Positions 36,765-44,886 of a DNA stretch of 64,000 nucleotides are shown piece by piece. The notes under the pieces were generated by a model that had not been told where the DNA came from, made no database searches, and saw only the letters and a list, made by a program, of their open reading frames with translations. The position numbers were made by a program, and so were the translations under genes. Numbering within the stretch: position 1 is the first letter of the stretch; every line of letters starts with the position of its first letter. The stretch is from Hungatella hathewayi (GTDB lineage: Bacteria; Bacillota; Clostridia; Lachnospirales; Lachnospiraceae), in contig CP102274.1 of the NCBI GenBank assembly GCA_025149285.1, positions 3,746,001 to 3,810,000 of the forward strand, given 5' to 3'.

Positions 36765-38153
36765 TTATGGCAGCTGTGGTGCCGAACCGTCTGCCACTGC
36801 AGCTTTTACAAGTTCTTCTACCCTGTTTAAATAATCATCCACGCCCAGCTGTCCAAGGAAAAGCGCGTCTGTATTTTCATTCATGTAGTTACGGGCTGTA
36901 CTGGGGAAGAATGTCCATGAACAGTATCCAACCTTTCCGGAATCCATTCCATCAAACAGGGCCTGGTACATATCAAGCATCTTTTCATTCATGCCGTTAA
37001 AGCTTTCCGGATCAATCGTCTTAATTGGGAATGGCTGGAAACCGGCTTCCACGACACCTCTAATATGAGTTTCCAGATTGCCTGTATAGATCCAGTTAAG
37101 TACCTCCGCTGCAAAATCAGGATCCTTGCAGGACTTATTAACTGCAAAGCATCCTCCTGTTGCCAGAGGAAGAATTCTTCCTGATCCGTCATGAATTTCC
37201 GGCATAACTTCTACATCCCATTTGCACTCAGGATACGTAGTAATCAGCGAATTACTGGCCCAGGTTCCATCTATCATCATGGCCGCCTTTCCATTGGCAA
37301 ATAAGGAAACCATATCGTCACCTGTAAGTGCCTGGCTTTTTTTATCTCCGATATAGCCCTTCTGCCACCAGTCCACCATGGTTTCAATACCTCCTTTGAT
37401 CTGTGGATCAGTCCATGAACGGCTGCCTTCCAGCGCTTCCTTCATGGCGTCCGGTCCGGCGTAACAACTTAAGAATGTTGAATACAGCCAGTCCACAGCC
37501 CCCTGATAATCGGAATTGCCAAAGGAAAATGGAATGATCCCTTTCGCCTGCGCATCATCACAGAGCATCAGCAGTTCATCAAGGGTCTCCGGTTTCTCCC
37601 AGCCGTTTGCCTCAAATACATCTGTGTTATAATAGATCACCATCCCTTCAAATGAATTGGGAAGTGAGTAAAGCTTTCCGTCATAATAGCTCGTACCATA
37701 CGCCCAGTCGTAGAACAAATCTTTCCAGTTATATTGATCCGCATAAGCTGATAAATCAATAATACGCTCTGCTTTTGCGTATTCAACCGCATCTGTCGGC
37801 CCATTTAAGTGGAATAAGTCGGGACCGCTGCCACCTGCCACCTGTACCTGCAGACTCTGTGCATCTGATGCCACGTCAATCGTAATATTATCGTTTGGAA
37901 AAGCTGCTTTAAGCTGTTTATCAAAGTAATCCTTCCGAAGTTCATCTGCTTCTGCCGTGACAGATTCCATGGAAATCACAAGAGTTCTTCCCCCCTCTTT
38001 GGCCGCATTCCCCGGCTCTGTGGCCTCCTGTGTCCCGGAATTCTCCGCTGCTCCCGAAGCCGCATCATCCACATTTTTTCCTCCGCAGGCGGTTAATCCA
38101 AATGCCATAATCCCGGCAAGCCCCAATGCAGCAATCCGTTTCATTTTCCTCAT
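36765..38153 (-). CDS. Sugar ABC transporter substrate-binding lipoprotein (CUT1)
   Basis: A 462-residue extracellular lipoprotein. The signal peptide ends at FGLTACGG (lipobox), followed by an acidic linker and a family-1 solute-binding fold (VAGGSGPDLFHLNGPTDAVE, NGKAAMMIDGTWASNSLI, LPLATGGCFAVNKSCKDP). It delivers an oligosaccharide or glycoside to the two following permeases. ATG with AAGGAGG nine bases upstream. It is the first gene of the operon, with a promoter and LacI-like sites at 38263-38320. There is little sequence resemblance to the DUF3502-type binding protein at 25425, so the two loci probably import different ligands. Confidence 0.92.
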   Translation of the reverse strand: MRKMKRIAALGLAGIMAFGLTACGGKNVDDAASGAAENSGTQEATEPGNAAKEGGRTLVISMESVTAEADELRKDYFDKQLKAAFPNDNITIDVASDAQSLQVQVAGGSGPDLFHLNGPTDAVEYAKAERIIDLSAYADQYNWKDLFYDWAYGTSYYDGKLYSLPNSFEGMVIYYNTDVFEANGWEKPETLDELLMLCDDAQAKGIIPFSFGNSDYQGAVDWLYSTFLSCYAGPDAMKEALEGSRSWTDPQIKGGIETMVDWWQKGYIGDKKSQALTGDDMVSLFANGKAAMMIDGTWASNSLITTYPECKWDVEVMPEIHDGSGRILPLATGGCFAVNKSCKDPDFAAEVLNWIYTGNLETHIRGVVEAGFQPFPIKTIDPESFNGMNEKMLDMYQALFDGMDSGKVGYCSWTFFPSTARNYMNENTDALFLGQLGVDDYLNRVEELVKAAVADGSAPQLP

Positions 38154-38262
38154 AGTTTCGTTCCTCCTTGATTAACCCTTACAGTTTTATTCTCTCTTTT
38201 TCTCATCTTCATAACATTCTAACCAACAAACAGATGCGCGCAACCAACTGTATTGTAGCTTT

Positions 38263-38291
38263 ATCATAATTCAACTTCTTCTGTATGTCAA
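38263..38291 (-). promoter_or_regulatory. Promoter of the GH32/ribosylglycohydrolase operon
   Basis: Minus strand: TTGACA (38286-38291), 17 bases, TATGAT (38263-38268). The -35 box lies inside one of the two repeats described at 38286-38320, so a regulator bound there would block the polymerase. Confidence 0.75.
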
Positions 38292-38320
38292 CCGTTTTCA
38301 TATATTTTCTGTCAACCGTT
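38286..38320. promoter_or_regulatory. Direct-repeat operator, probable LacI site
   Basis: TGTCAACCGTT occurs at 38286-38296 and 38310-38320, exactly 24 bases apart. The first copy sits in a semi-palindrome (ATGTCAACCGTTTTCAT) with a central CG like LacI-family operators. It overlaps the -35 box and lies between the operon and the divergent LacI gene. Confidence 0.55.
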
Positions 38321-38435
38321 ACCATGTTTGTGAAAACCTTCTGAAAATCCATACCTTTTTTTGTAAAAAAATTCCCATACTTTTTTTCTCCCATATGCTA
38401 TAATGAATTCTAAAGTAAATAAAAGGGAGATTAAG

Positions 38436-39416
38436 ATGGCAAAAATTACAATCAACGATGTTGCCAAGCATGCCGGAGTTTCTATTACCACTGTCTCAAG
38501 AGTCCTGAACAATCGTGGATATATCAGTGACGCAACCAGAGAGAAGGTACAGTCCAGCATTAATGAGCTTGGTTTTATTCCCAATGAACTCGCCCGTTCC
38601 TTCTTCACCTGCAGCAGCAATTTAATCGGTCTTATCATACCTACTACTGCGAATCCCTTCTTTGGTGAACTCACATTCTATATAGAAAAACAACTATCTA
38701 AGGAAGGATATAAGCTTTTCATCTGCAACAGCATTAATGAAAATGAGAATGAGAAAGAGTATCTCCGAATGCTCCAAGAAAATCGTGTGGATGGGATTAT
38801 CGTAGGAAGCCACAATCTTAATATTGCAGAGTATGACAAACTGCCATTAAAGGCAGTATCCGTAGAGCGCGTGCTTAATGACTCCATCCCGGTGATACAA
38901 TGTGACAACTACCAGGGCGGCCGGATTGCCACTCAGACTCTGATCCATGCAGGCTGCCGCAAAATACTGTGTCTGTCCGGTGATTTTAAATTGAATGCCC
39001 CTGCCAACAGCCGTTACACCGCACATAAGGACTGTATGGCTGAGCATGGCCTTCCATATCATATTGAGAGCATCCCCTTCACCGTGTCCAATGAGGAAAA
39101 GATTGCGCGTATTACAGAAATTATGGATTCCTGTACTGATATTGATGGTGTTTTTGCAGGTGATGACATACTGGCTTCGATTGTTTACAACTATGCTGTA
39201 CAACACCAGATAACAGTCCCAGAACGATTAAAAATCATAGGTTTTGACGGCACGGAAGCGATCCACACCATATTTCCTGCCCTCACGACGATTCAGCAGC
39301 CAATTGAATTTCTGGCTGAAAAATCCGTCCGTCTGCTGCTCTCTCTGATCAGAGAAGAGCGTGTACCTCCGGTAACTACCCTGCCTGTAGACCTGTATCG
39401 CGGTGGTACGGTTTAA
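38436..39416 (+). CDS. LacI-family transcriptional regulator
   Basis: A 326-residue repressor. The N-terminal helix-turn-helix is canonical (ITINDVAKHAGVSITTVSRV, LNNRGYISDATREKV, with a hinge-helix at IPNELARS). A periplasmic-binding-protein-like effector domain follows (LIGLIIPTTANPFF, VDGIIVGSHN, DGVFAGDDILASIV, LKIIGFDGTEAI). It most likely controls the divergent sugar operon, releasing DNA when its sugar ligand is present. The ATG at 38436 is preceded by AAGGGAG. A TATAAT box lies at 38399-38404 but its -35 is weak. Confidence 0.93.
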   Translation: MAKITINDVAKHAGVSITTVSRVLNNRGYISDATREKVQSSINELGFIPNELARSFFTCSSNLIGLIIPTTANPFFGELTFYIEKQLSKEGYKLFICNSINENENEKEYLRMLQENRVDGIIVGSHNLNIAEYDKLPLKAVSVERVLNDSIPVIQCDNYQGGRIATQTLIHAGCRKILCLSGDFKLNAPANSRYTAHKDCMAEHGLPYHIESIPFTVSNEEKIARITEIMDSCTDIDGVFAGDDILASIVYNYAVQHQITVPERLKIIGFDGTEAIHTIFPALTTIQQPIEFLAEKSVRLLLSLIREERVPPVTTLPVDLYRGGTV

Positions 39417-39454
39417 TATGGCTGTACTGCTTTAGAAACTCACTAATTGGAAAA

Positions 39455-39487
39455 GAGGCTGAGACACCTATTATGTGTTACAGCCTC
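39455..39487 (-). terminator. Terminator between convergent LacI and dehydrogenase remnant
   Basis: GAGGCTG (39455-39461) and CAGCCTC (39481-39487) form the lower stem, with ACAC/GTGT above it. On the minus strand it is followed by TTTTCC. Confidence 0.6.
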
Positions 39488-39549
39488 TCTCCTAACTTAG
39501 TTTCCAGTCACCAGCCTTACTCAAAATCCAAAAATGTTGCTTATCCTGT

Positions 39550-40053
39550 TTAAAGTTCCGGCGCTATAATATATTTCCCCAGCGATCTCAGTTTTGGATC
39601 TGCCAGTATCTTCCCCAGCTTTTCCAGACCGCACACTTCATAAACCATGCTGCTGACATCAATCCGGCCCGAATCAATCAGATCCAGCGCCCGCTTCTGG
39701 GTGTATGGATTAATATAGGATGCCTTTAAAACCAGTTCTTTCTGGAACACGGTAAATGGCTTTACCGCAACGGTTTCGTCCGGCTTTATAAGCCCAAACA
39801 TCATGACAACCGCCTGTTTCCCGGCAATCTCTATCGCCTGCTCAATGGTGGACGGACGTCCCACGCATTCAATGACCGTCTGAATCCAGTTCATTCCTGC
39901 GTCTTCCAGTTCAGCCTTCACGTCTTCTGTAAGAGGATCGATGCAGTCATCTGCCCCCATCCTGCGTCCGACCCGGCGCTTTTCTTCCACCGGTTCCAGA
40001 AGCGCCACTCTGGCTGCACCCGCCAGTTTGGCCAGCTGCACCATAAGAAGACC
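39550..40053 (-). pseudogene. Medium-chain zinc alcohol dehydrogenase, C-terminal half only
   Basis: About 165 codons of a zinc-type medium-chain dehydrogenase (threonine or sorbitol dehydrogenase-like). It begins inside the Rossmann domain with GLLMVQLAKLAGAARV; the preceding GxGPI and the whole catalytic zinc domain are missing. The end reads GKILADPKLRSLGKYIIAPE. Its first codons are joined directly to an EAL-domain gene in another frame at about 40053. It cannot be active. Confidence 0.8.
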
Positions 40054-41216
40054 GAGATTCCGTGATTTCCAGCCTGAGCTGGGATTGGGACAGACTGTAT
40101 TGTTCCATCAACGCACACAAGGTATTACATAAATCCGGGTTACAGATGTCACACCGGGAGATATTGACCGAAATGGGCGGTGACAGGCTTTCTCCATCTC
40201 TGCTCCTCCATTTACATAAATATCGGCAGCTCTGCTCCCATACATAAACATCAAGTTTTTGGATAAAACCATTCTTTTCAAAAAGGGGAATAAATTCATC
40301 CGGAGAAATCAGCCCCCATACCGGATGCTGCCAGAGAACCAGTGCCTCTATCCCTACCACTGAGCCGTTTGCATAGTTGATCTGTGGCTGGAAATACAGA
40401 ATAAACTGCTGTTCCATCAAAGCCCGCTCCATATCTTCTGTCAGCTTCTGTTCTTCCACCAGCTTTTTCCGCAGGTTATCGTCATACCAGGCAACCTTGC
40501 TCACATAACTCTCCTTCACTGTCAGTAAGGCTAAGAGAGCCCGGTCGCACATCAGGCTGACTTCGATTTCCGGGTCGGTTATTTCATAAATCCCCACGCT
40601 GGAGGTCAGCTGGTAACCAGGAACGATACTCTTCAGCCAACGTGCATGACAGTCTCTCCATTTTGGAGAAGAAAACTCCTCCAATGGCAGCAGGGCACAA
40701 AAATGATCTGCATGATATATCCAAATACCGCAGTTTCCGGCCATATATGGCGCCTTATTTCCCTGCCAAAACTGGCAGCAGCCGGTCTCCTGCCTGTGCT
40801 CCGTACATGTCGTTATACGCCTTAAAACGGTCAATATCACAGCGCGGCATGACAAAGCGCCTTTCCTGGCTGGCATCCAGGATTACGCGCACATGGCGGT
40901 AGAATGCCTGTCGGTTATATAATCCGGTTAACGGATCATACTCTGCGGTATATACATCTGTAATGTCGGTGCGGGCAATTAAAATCTGTGACTGGGAGCC
41001 GTCCAGATATGAAAATTTCCACTGTTTGCGTCCTGCTTTGGTCTGCGATAACTCTCTGGCCGGAAAAGAACAGGTGTAAAATTCCTTTTTCTGAAGTTCC
41101 CGAATCACATGGGTACGGGCCATGGTGCGTATTCCCTCATCATAATACTCCTCTATGATCAGTTTTTGGAATACCCTGGGCATTTCCGTATCGTAATTAC
41201 TGCCGTTTCTGGCCAT
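40054..41216 (-). pseudogene. GGDEF-EAL protein, frameshifted and truncated at both ends
   Basis: The first reading frame (41216 to about 40760) covers the end of a PAS domain and the start of a GGDEF domain (YDPLTGLYNRQAFYRHV, CDIDRFKAYNDMYGAQAGDR). The second frame continues from about 40770 with the rest of a degenerate GGDEF (YHADHF in place of GGDEF) and an EAL domain (FILYFQPQINYANGSVVG, IEALVLWQHP, VNISRCD, LEITES). It breaks off at LEITES, where the dehydrogenase remnant begins. Upstream of 41216 the same frame reads on (IILPEKWLKKKYDIQDT) behind an in-frame TGA, so the 5' part is also damaged. Decay product of a cyclic-di-GMP gene. Confidence 0.8.
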
Positions 41217-41366
41217 ATAAACAGGTATCTGGTATTCTCATTTTGTATCCTGAATGTCATATTTTTTCTTCAACCATTTCTCTGGAAGGATTATTGCAGT
41301 TATTCTATTTTAAACCGGTAACGGCAGGAATTGGCTTTCCATGCCCATCCCCGCCGTGTCCCCGCG

Positions 41367-41687
41367 TTATTTGTCTATCTTATTCAGTTGTTCATAAAGA
41401 TATTGCAGCGCAGCTTCTCTTGATTCGAAATGCTGTGTTTGTCCTAATATATAACCTATGGCATATTCCCATTCTTCTATAGAGTATTCTTCCGGTTTTA
41501 TTTCATGAAGTGCCTTTGAAATAATTCGTCCGCTCGCCCCGCCATGCAGGTCGGAGATATAGGATAATTTCGTTAATTCAGTTAAACGCTTCAATAATTT
41601 TTCAGATATGATCCGCATCTCCTTATTTGGTGCAGTTCCTTTTTTGTAGTACCACGAGGGCAGAACATCATTACCGGCTGCCCTCAT
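41367..41687 (-). CDS. Hypothetical protein
   Basis: Up to 106 residues, mostly helical: ISEKLLKRLTELTKLSYISD, HGGASGRIISKALHEIK, EEYSIEEWEYAIGYILG, then SREAALQYLYEQL. The sequence has the look of a real coding region, but I know no family. The start is uncertain. The longest form (41687) overlaps a GAGGGCAG/CTGCCCTC hairpin; a shorter form begins at the ATG at 41618 with AAGGAG directly adjacent, which is too close to be ideal. It is downstream of the large surface protein on the same strand. Confidence 0.45.
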   Translation of the reverse strand: MRAAGNDVLPSWYYKKGTAPNKEMRIISEKLLKRLTELTKLSYISDLHGGASGRIISKALHEIKPEEYSIEEWEYAIGYILGQTQHFESREAALQYLYEQLNKIDK

Positions 41688-41738
41688 GGTGATTGTTACA
41701 TTTGTGCTGTGTTAAAACTGTCTATGCTGTTGTACCGG

Positions 41739-44567
41739 TTATTTCTGTATTCCATCCCACACACCGTTTTCATCGACATAGTAGCCATCCGGTGTTGTGG
41801 TGTTCCGGTATAATTTTCCTCTGGAACCGTCCGGTTCCTCATTGAAATAGTAGTATTTTCCGTTAATGATGTTCCAGCCAAAGAACATGGCTCCCTGGGT
41901 ATTATCGACTGACGAATTTAAATAGAACGTATTGCCCTGTTCATCCGTATACCAGCCTGTTACCAGGTAACCTTCCGCGTCGAATAAGAACCAGTCAAAT
42001 ACCCGCTGTCCGTTATTCGCATATGGATTGTATGCTGGTACCCAGGTTCCGGCATAATCGGTTCCGTCCGGGCTGCCAAGTCTCCATCTGCCATCGCCAA
42101 CCGTTTTCCAGTTTCCTTCTACCACATAATCCGGTACTCTGACATTGTGGAGAATTTTGGTTGCGCCTTTGTAATTATTTGGCAGGCATTCCGGATAAGT
42201 CGTGGTTGATGACGAGCTGGAAGATCCACCGCCGGAAGAACCGCTGCCGGAAGAACCGCTTCCGTTATAGGTCCAATGGGCGTAAATCGTGGTATCTGCA
42301 GTATATACTGTGTCGGTAGTTACTGCCGTGCCGCCTGTGGCTGCCGTGAACCAGCCATTAAAGTTCATGCTGCTGTGAGTTGGGGTAGGCAGGCTGGTGA
42401 GCTTGCCGTCTGCGCCTGTAACTGCGCTGGCAGGGCTTACGCTGCCGCCGTTTGCGTTAAAGGTGATTGTGTGGGTGAGGCTTTTGACCGTAACCGGATT
42501 CTCATGGTCGCCCAATTTATGGTCATCTGTAAGTGTACTTAAATCGACCACATCGCCGCCCATATAATAATTACAGCCCTCTTCCAACAAATCACCCAGG
42601 GACATGTCATCACATCTGATTGCCGCACCAACACTGTCTGATTGGCCAACCTTAAATACACCGCCGGTCAGCTTCACCGTGCTGTCGCTGCCCGTAATAA
42701 TAAGTCCGGCTTTACTGCCGTAATACTCGCCGCCGGTAATCGTGACATTGCTGCTGCCGCTAATGGACATACCGTGCAGACCGCCGGAAACCCTGGCCTT
42801 TAAGTTCTTCACTGTACTATTCTCGATCTGAAATGGCCTCATCCCCGAACTATTAACGGTAAACTCGATATTGCTGCCGTCCAGCGTGCCGTTATTTACT
42901 ATGATTACTCCTCTATTGAACGAAATAGCTCCATCTATGGTCACGGCTGCATTTCCAATCTCCAGGCTGCTGCCGTTAAGATTATTGTCGACGCTCAGTA
43001 CACCGCCGCCGGCGCTGTCCTTTAAGGTCAGGCTGGTGTTATCAGTTACCGACACTGCCTTATTGCTGTCGGTGATGGTCTTACCGTTAAGATCCAGGGT
43101 GATTGTGCCGCCTGTGTTGAAAGTGGCGGTGGAATTGATATCTTTCACCAGTTGAATCTCGCCAGTGCCGGTGCCAATCGCTGTGATGGCGGCAGCCAGA
43201 GATCCCACTTCCGTCCAGTCGCGGTCACCGCTCTTTTTATACTGCGCCACAGGATCAGTAGCATTAATAGTCCATTCATCTACTCCAAAGTGCAGTCCAG
43301 CAGCAGTAAGGGCTGTTTCATAGGCTTCTTCCGTTCCTTCAGGAACAGTTACGTTCCCGGCTATGGGGACGCCAGCAAAACACCTACTATTTAATGATGA
43401 TGGTGGTGTGTTACTCTTAAATTCAATCGATTTTAATGAGCTGCCGGTAAATGCATTCATGCCAATGGAATTTACGCTCTCCGGTATCTCAATGCTTGTT
43501 AGCCCGGTCTGTATAAAAGCACGGTCGCCTATTGATGCTACACTGTTTGGTATTGTAACATTATCTAACTGTTGACAGCCGCTAAAAGCTTCATCGCCTA
43601 TCATCGTTACACTGTCTGGTATCGTAATACTAACTAACTGCGTACATGCGATAAAGGCTTTACGATAAATTAAAGTTACACCTGATGTCAAAACGATGTT
43701 TTTAACCGCATCTCCATCAGTAAAAGTACCACCATACCACATGAGGGTTCCGTCGTTGGTGGAAATGGTCAGTGTGCCTGTGCTCGTATCAAAAATCCAA
43801 CCTGAACCCGATAGCATCGCCGCAGTAGCTGTGCCATAAAACTTTTTATAATATGCGCCGTCCTCAGCAATCTGACCCTGGCAGATTTCGCAGCCGTCCA
43901 CATGCTCCCACAGCGCGTCGTCTTTTTCCAGAGCTTCCTGATATTCCTCGCTGTCCTTGTCTGCCTCCGGATCAGTGACAATCTTTTCCACCGCAAGGAG
44001 CCTGTCCAGTAGGCGGTTGCTTTCCTCTTTACTGGTACACTCAGGATACTGTAATTCTTCCGGTTCTGTGACCGGTGGTTTTAATTCGTTGGAATTTTCA
44101 GCATTGCAGATGTCGCAGACATAACCACAGGGCTCGCCCGGTTCTGCCGCCACATAGCCGCAGTCTTCGTCATGCTTATGCTGACAATTCAGTTTCTCTT
44201 TGATGCAGCCTGTTTCCTCGTTGCATACATGGGAACACTCCGTCGGTTCCTTTGCATTGGACGGAGATGCCTCCTCCATGTCATCGCCCTCCGGATAACA
44301 TTCCGCCTTATGGGCATGGACACAGTCTTCCACTACATCATAACAGTCATCGGTATGTACGTGGGTACAGGGGGTTCCTTCCGTCCCCGCCACATAACCA
44401 CAGTCAGCCGTATGTTCCGGGTGATGTTCACATAGTCCCTCGGAAACACTCTTCGCGCCGTCTGTTGTTGCTGCCATAACGCCCACAGAGGGAGTCATGG
44501 TGAAAACCATCGCCGCAGATAATGCAATCGCTGCAATTCTGGAGCTCCATCGTTTTCTTCTTTGCAT
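41739..44567 (-). CDS. Secreted leucine-rich-repeat surface protein with Cys/His-rich head
   Basis: A 942-residue exported protein. The signal peptide ends at VGVMAAT. Residues about 40-150 are rich in Cys and His, in repeated C-x-H...D-C-G-Y-V-A blocks (CEHHPEHTADCGYVA, CQHKHDEDCGYVA). BspA-like leucine-rich repeats follow (about 280-410: ITIPDSVTMIGDEAFSGC), then a beta-helix-like region, a Listeria-Bacteroides repeat (FNANGGSVSP...FNGWFTAATGG), a Gly/Ser linker, and C-terminal choline-binding-like repeats (YLVTGWYTDEQGNTFYL, NGVWDGIQK). It probably attaches to the cell wall and binds host or matrix ligands. The start is the ATG at 44567, with AAAGGAG seven bases upstream. Confidence 0.88.
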   Translation of the reverse strand: MQRRKRWSSRIAAIALSAAMVFTMTPSVGVMAATTDGAKSVSEGLCEHHPEHTADCGYVAGTEGTPCTHVHTDDCYDVVEDCVHAHKAECYPEGDDMEEASPSNAKEPTECSHVCNEETGCIKEKLNCQHKHDEDCGYVAAEPGEPCGYVCDICNAENSNELKPPVTEPEELQYPECTSKEESNRLLDRLLAVEKIVTDPEADKDSEEYQEALEKDDALWEHVDGCEICQGQIAEDGAYYKKFYGTATAAMLSGSGWIFDTSTGTLTISTNDGTLMWYGGTFTDGDAVKNIVLTSGVTLIYRKAFIACTQLVSITIPDSVTMIGDEAFSGCQQLDNVTIPNSVASIGDRAFIQTGLTSIEIPESVNSIGMNAFTGSSLKSIEFKSNTPPSSLNSRCFAGVPIAGNVTVPEGTEEAYETALTAAGLHFGVDEWTINATDPVAQYKKSGDRDWTEVGSLAAAITAIGTGTGEIQLVKDINSTATFNTGGTITLDLNGKTITDSNKAVSVTDNTSLTLKDSAGGGVLSVDNNLNGSSLEIGNAAVTIDGAISFNRGVIIVNNGTLDGSNIEFTVNSSGMRPFQIENSTVKNLKARVSGGLHGMSISGSSNVTITGGEYYGSKAGLIITGSDSTVKLTGGVFKVGQSDSVGAAIRCDDMSLGDLLEEGCNYYMGGDVVDLSTLTDDHKLGDHENPVTVKSLTHTITFNANGGSVSPASAVTGADGKLTSLPTPTHSSMNFNGWFTAATGGTAVTTDTVYTADTTIYAHWTYNGSGSSGSGSSGGGSSSSSSTTTYPECLPNNYKGATKILHNVRVPDYVVEGNWKTVGDGRWRLGSPDGTDYAGTWVPAYNPYANNGQRVFDWFLFDAEGYLVTGWYTDEQGNTFYLNSSVDNTQGAMFFGWNIINGKYYYFNEEPDGSRGKLYRNTTTPDGYYVDENGVWDGIQK

Positions 44568-44661
44568 ACTCATTCTCCTTTGCTTTTTTATGATTCTTTT
44601 ATTTGGAGGTTCCGGAAAGACACAGCATAAAATGTCATGACTTCCGAAACACAGAACCATC

Positions 44662-44886
44662 CTACCGTGAATCGTCTCTAACATCCGTTCCAAGACGTGC
44701 TTTCTTTACCAGACCTGTATTCCAGTCATTGTAACTATCATGGTGGCTTCGCGGAATACGAATCAATTCCTTTTTTTTCTGCATCCTCATTTCTCTTTCC
44801 TTCTCATGTTTTAACTGCTCTCTTATTTTAAAAATCTCATCCTTTCGATGGACGTTCAGCATTTTCTTCCGCTTCTGCTGCAACAT
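44662..44886 (-). CDS. Possible small charged protein overlapping the GGDEF gene
   Basis: A frame of 66 to 74 codons overlaps the last 50 bases of the GGDEF gene and runs on: KIREQLKHEKEREMRMQKKK, then LIRIPRSHHDSYNDWNTGLV. It is very basic and would form a coiled coil. There is no clear ribosome binding site and no family that I recognise. It may be a chance frame or a short coupled gene. Confidence 0.25.
   Translation of the reverse strand: MLQQKRKKMLNVHRKDEIFKIREQLKHEKEREMRMQKKKELIRIPRSHHDSYNDWNTGLVKKARLGTDVRDDSR

Noticed and set aside
38312..38674. A 120-codon minus-strand frame over the LacI start
   Set aside because: It is antisense to the LacI helix-turn-helix and runs across the promoter region without a ribosome binding site.
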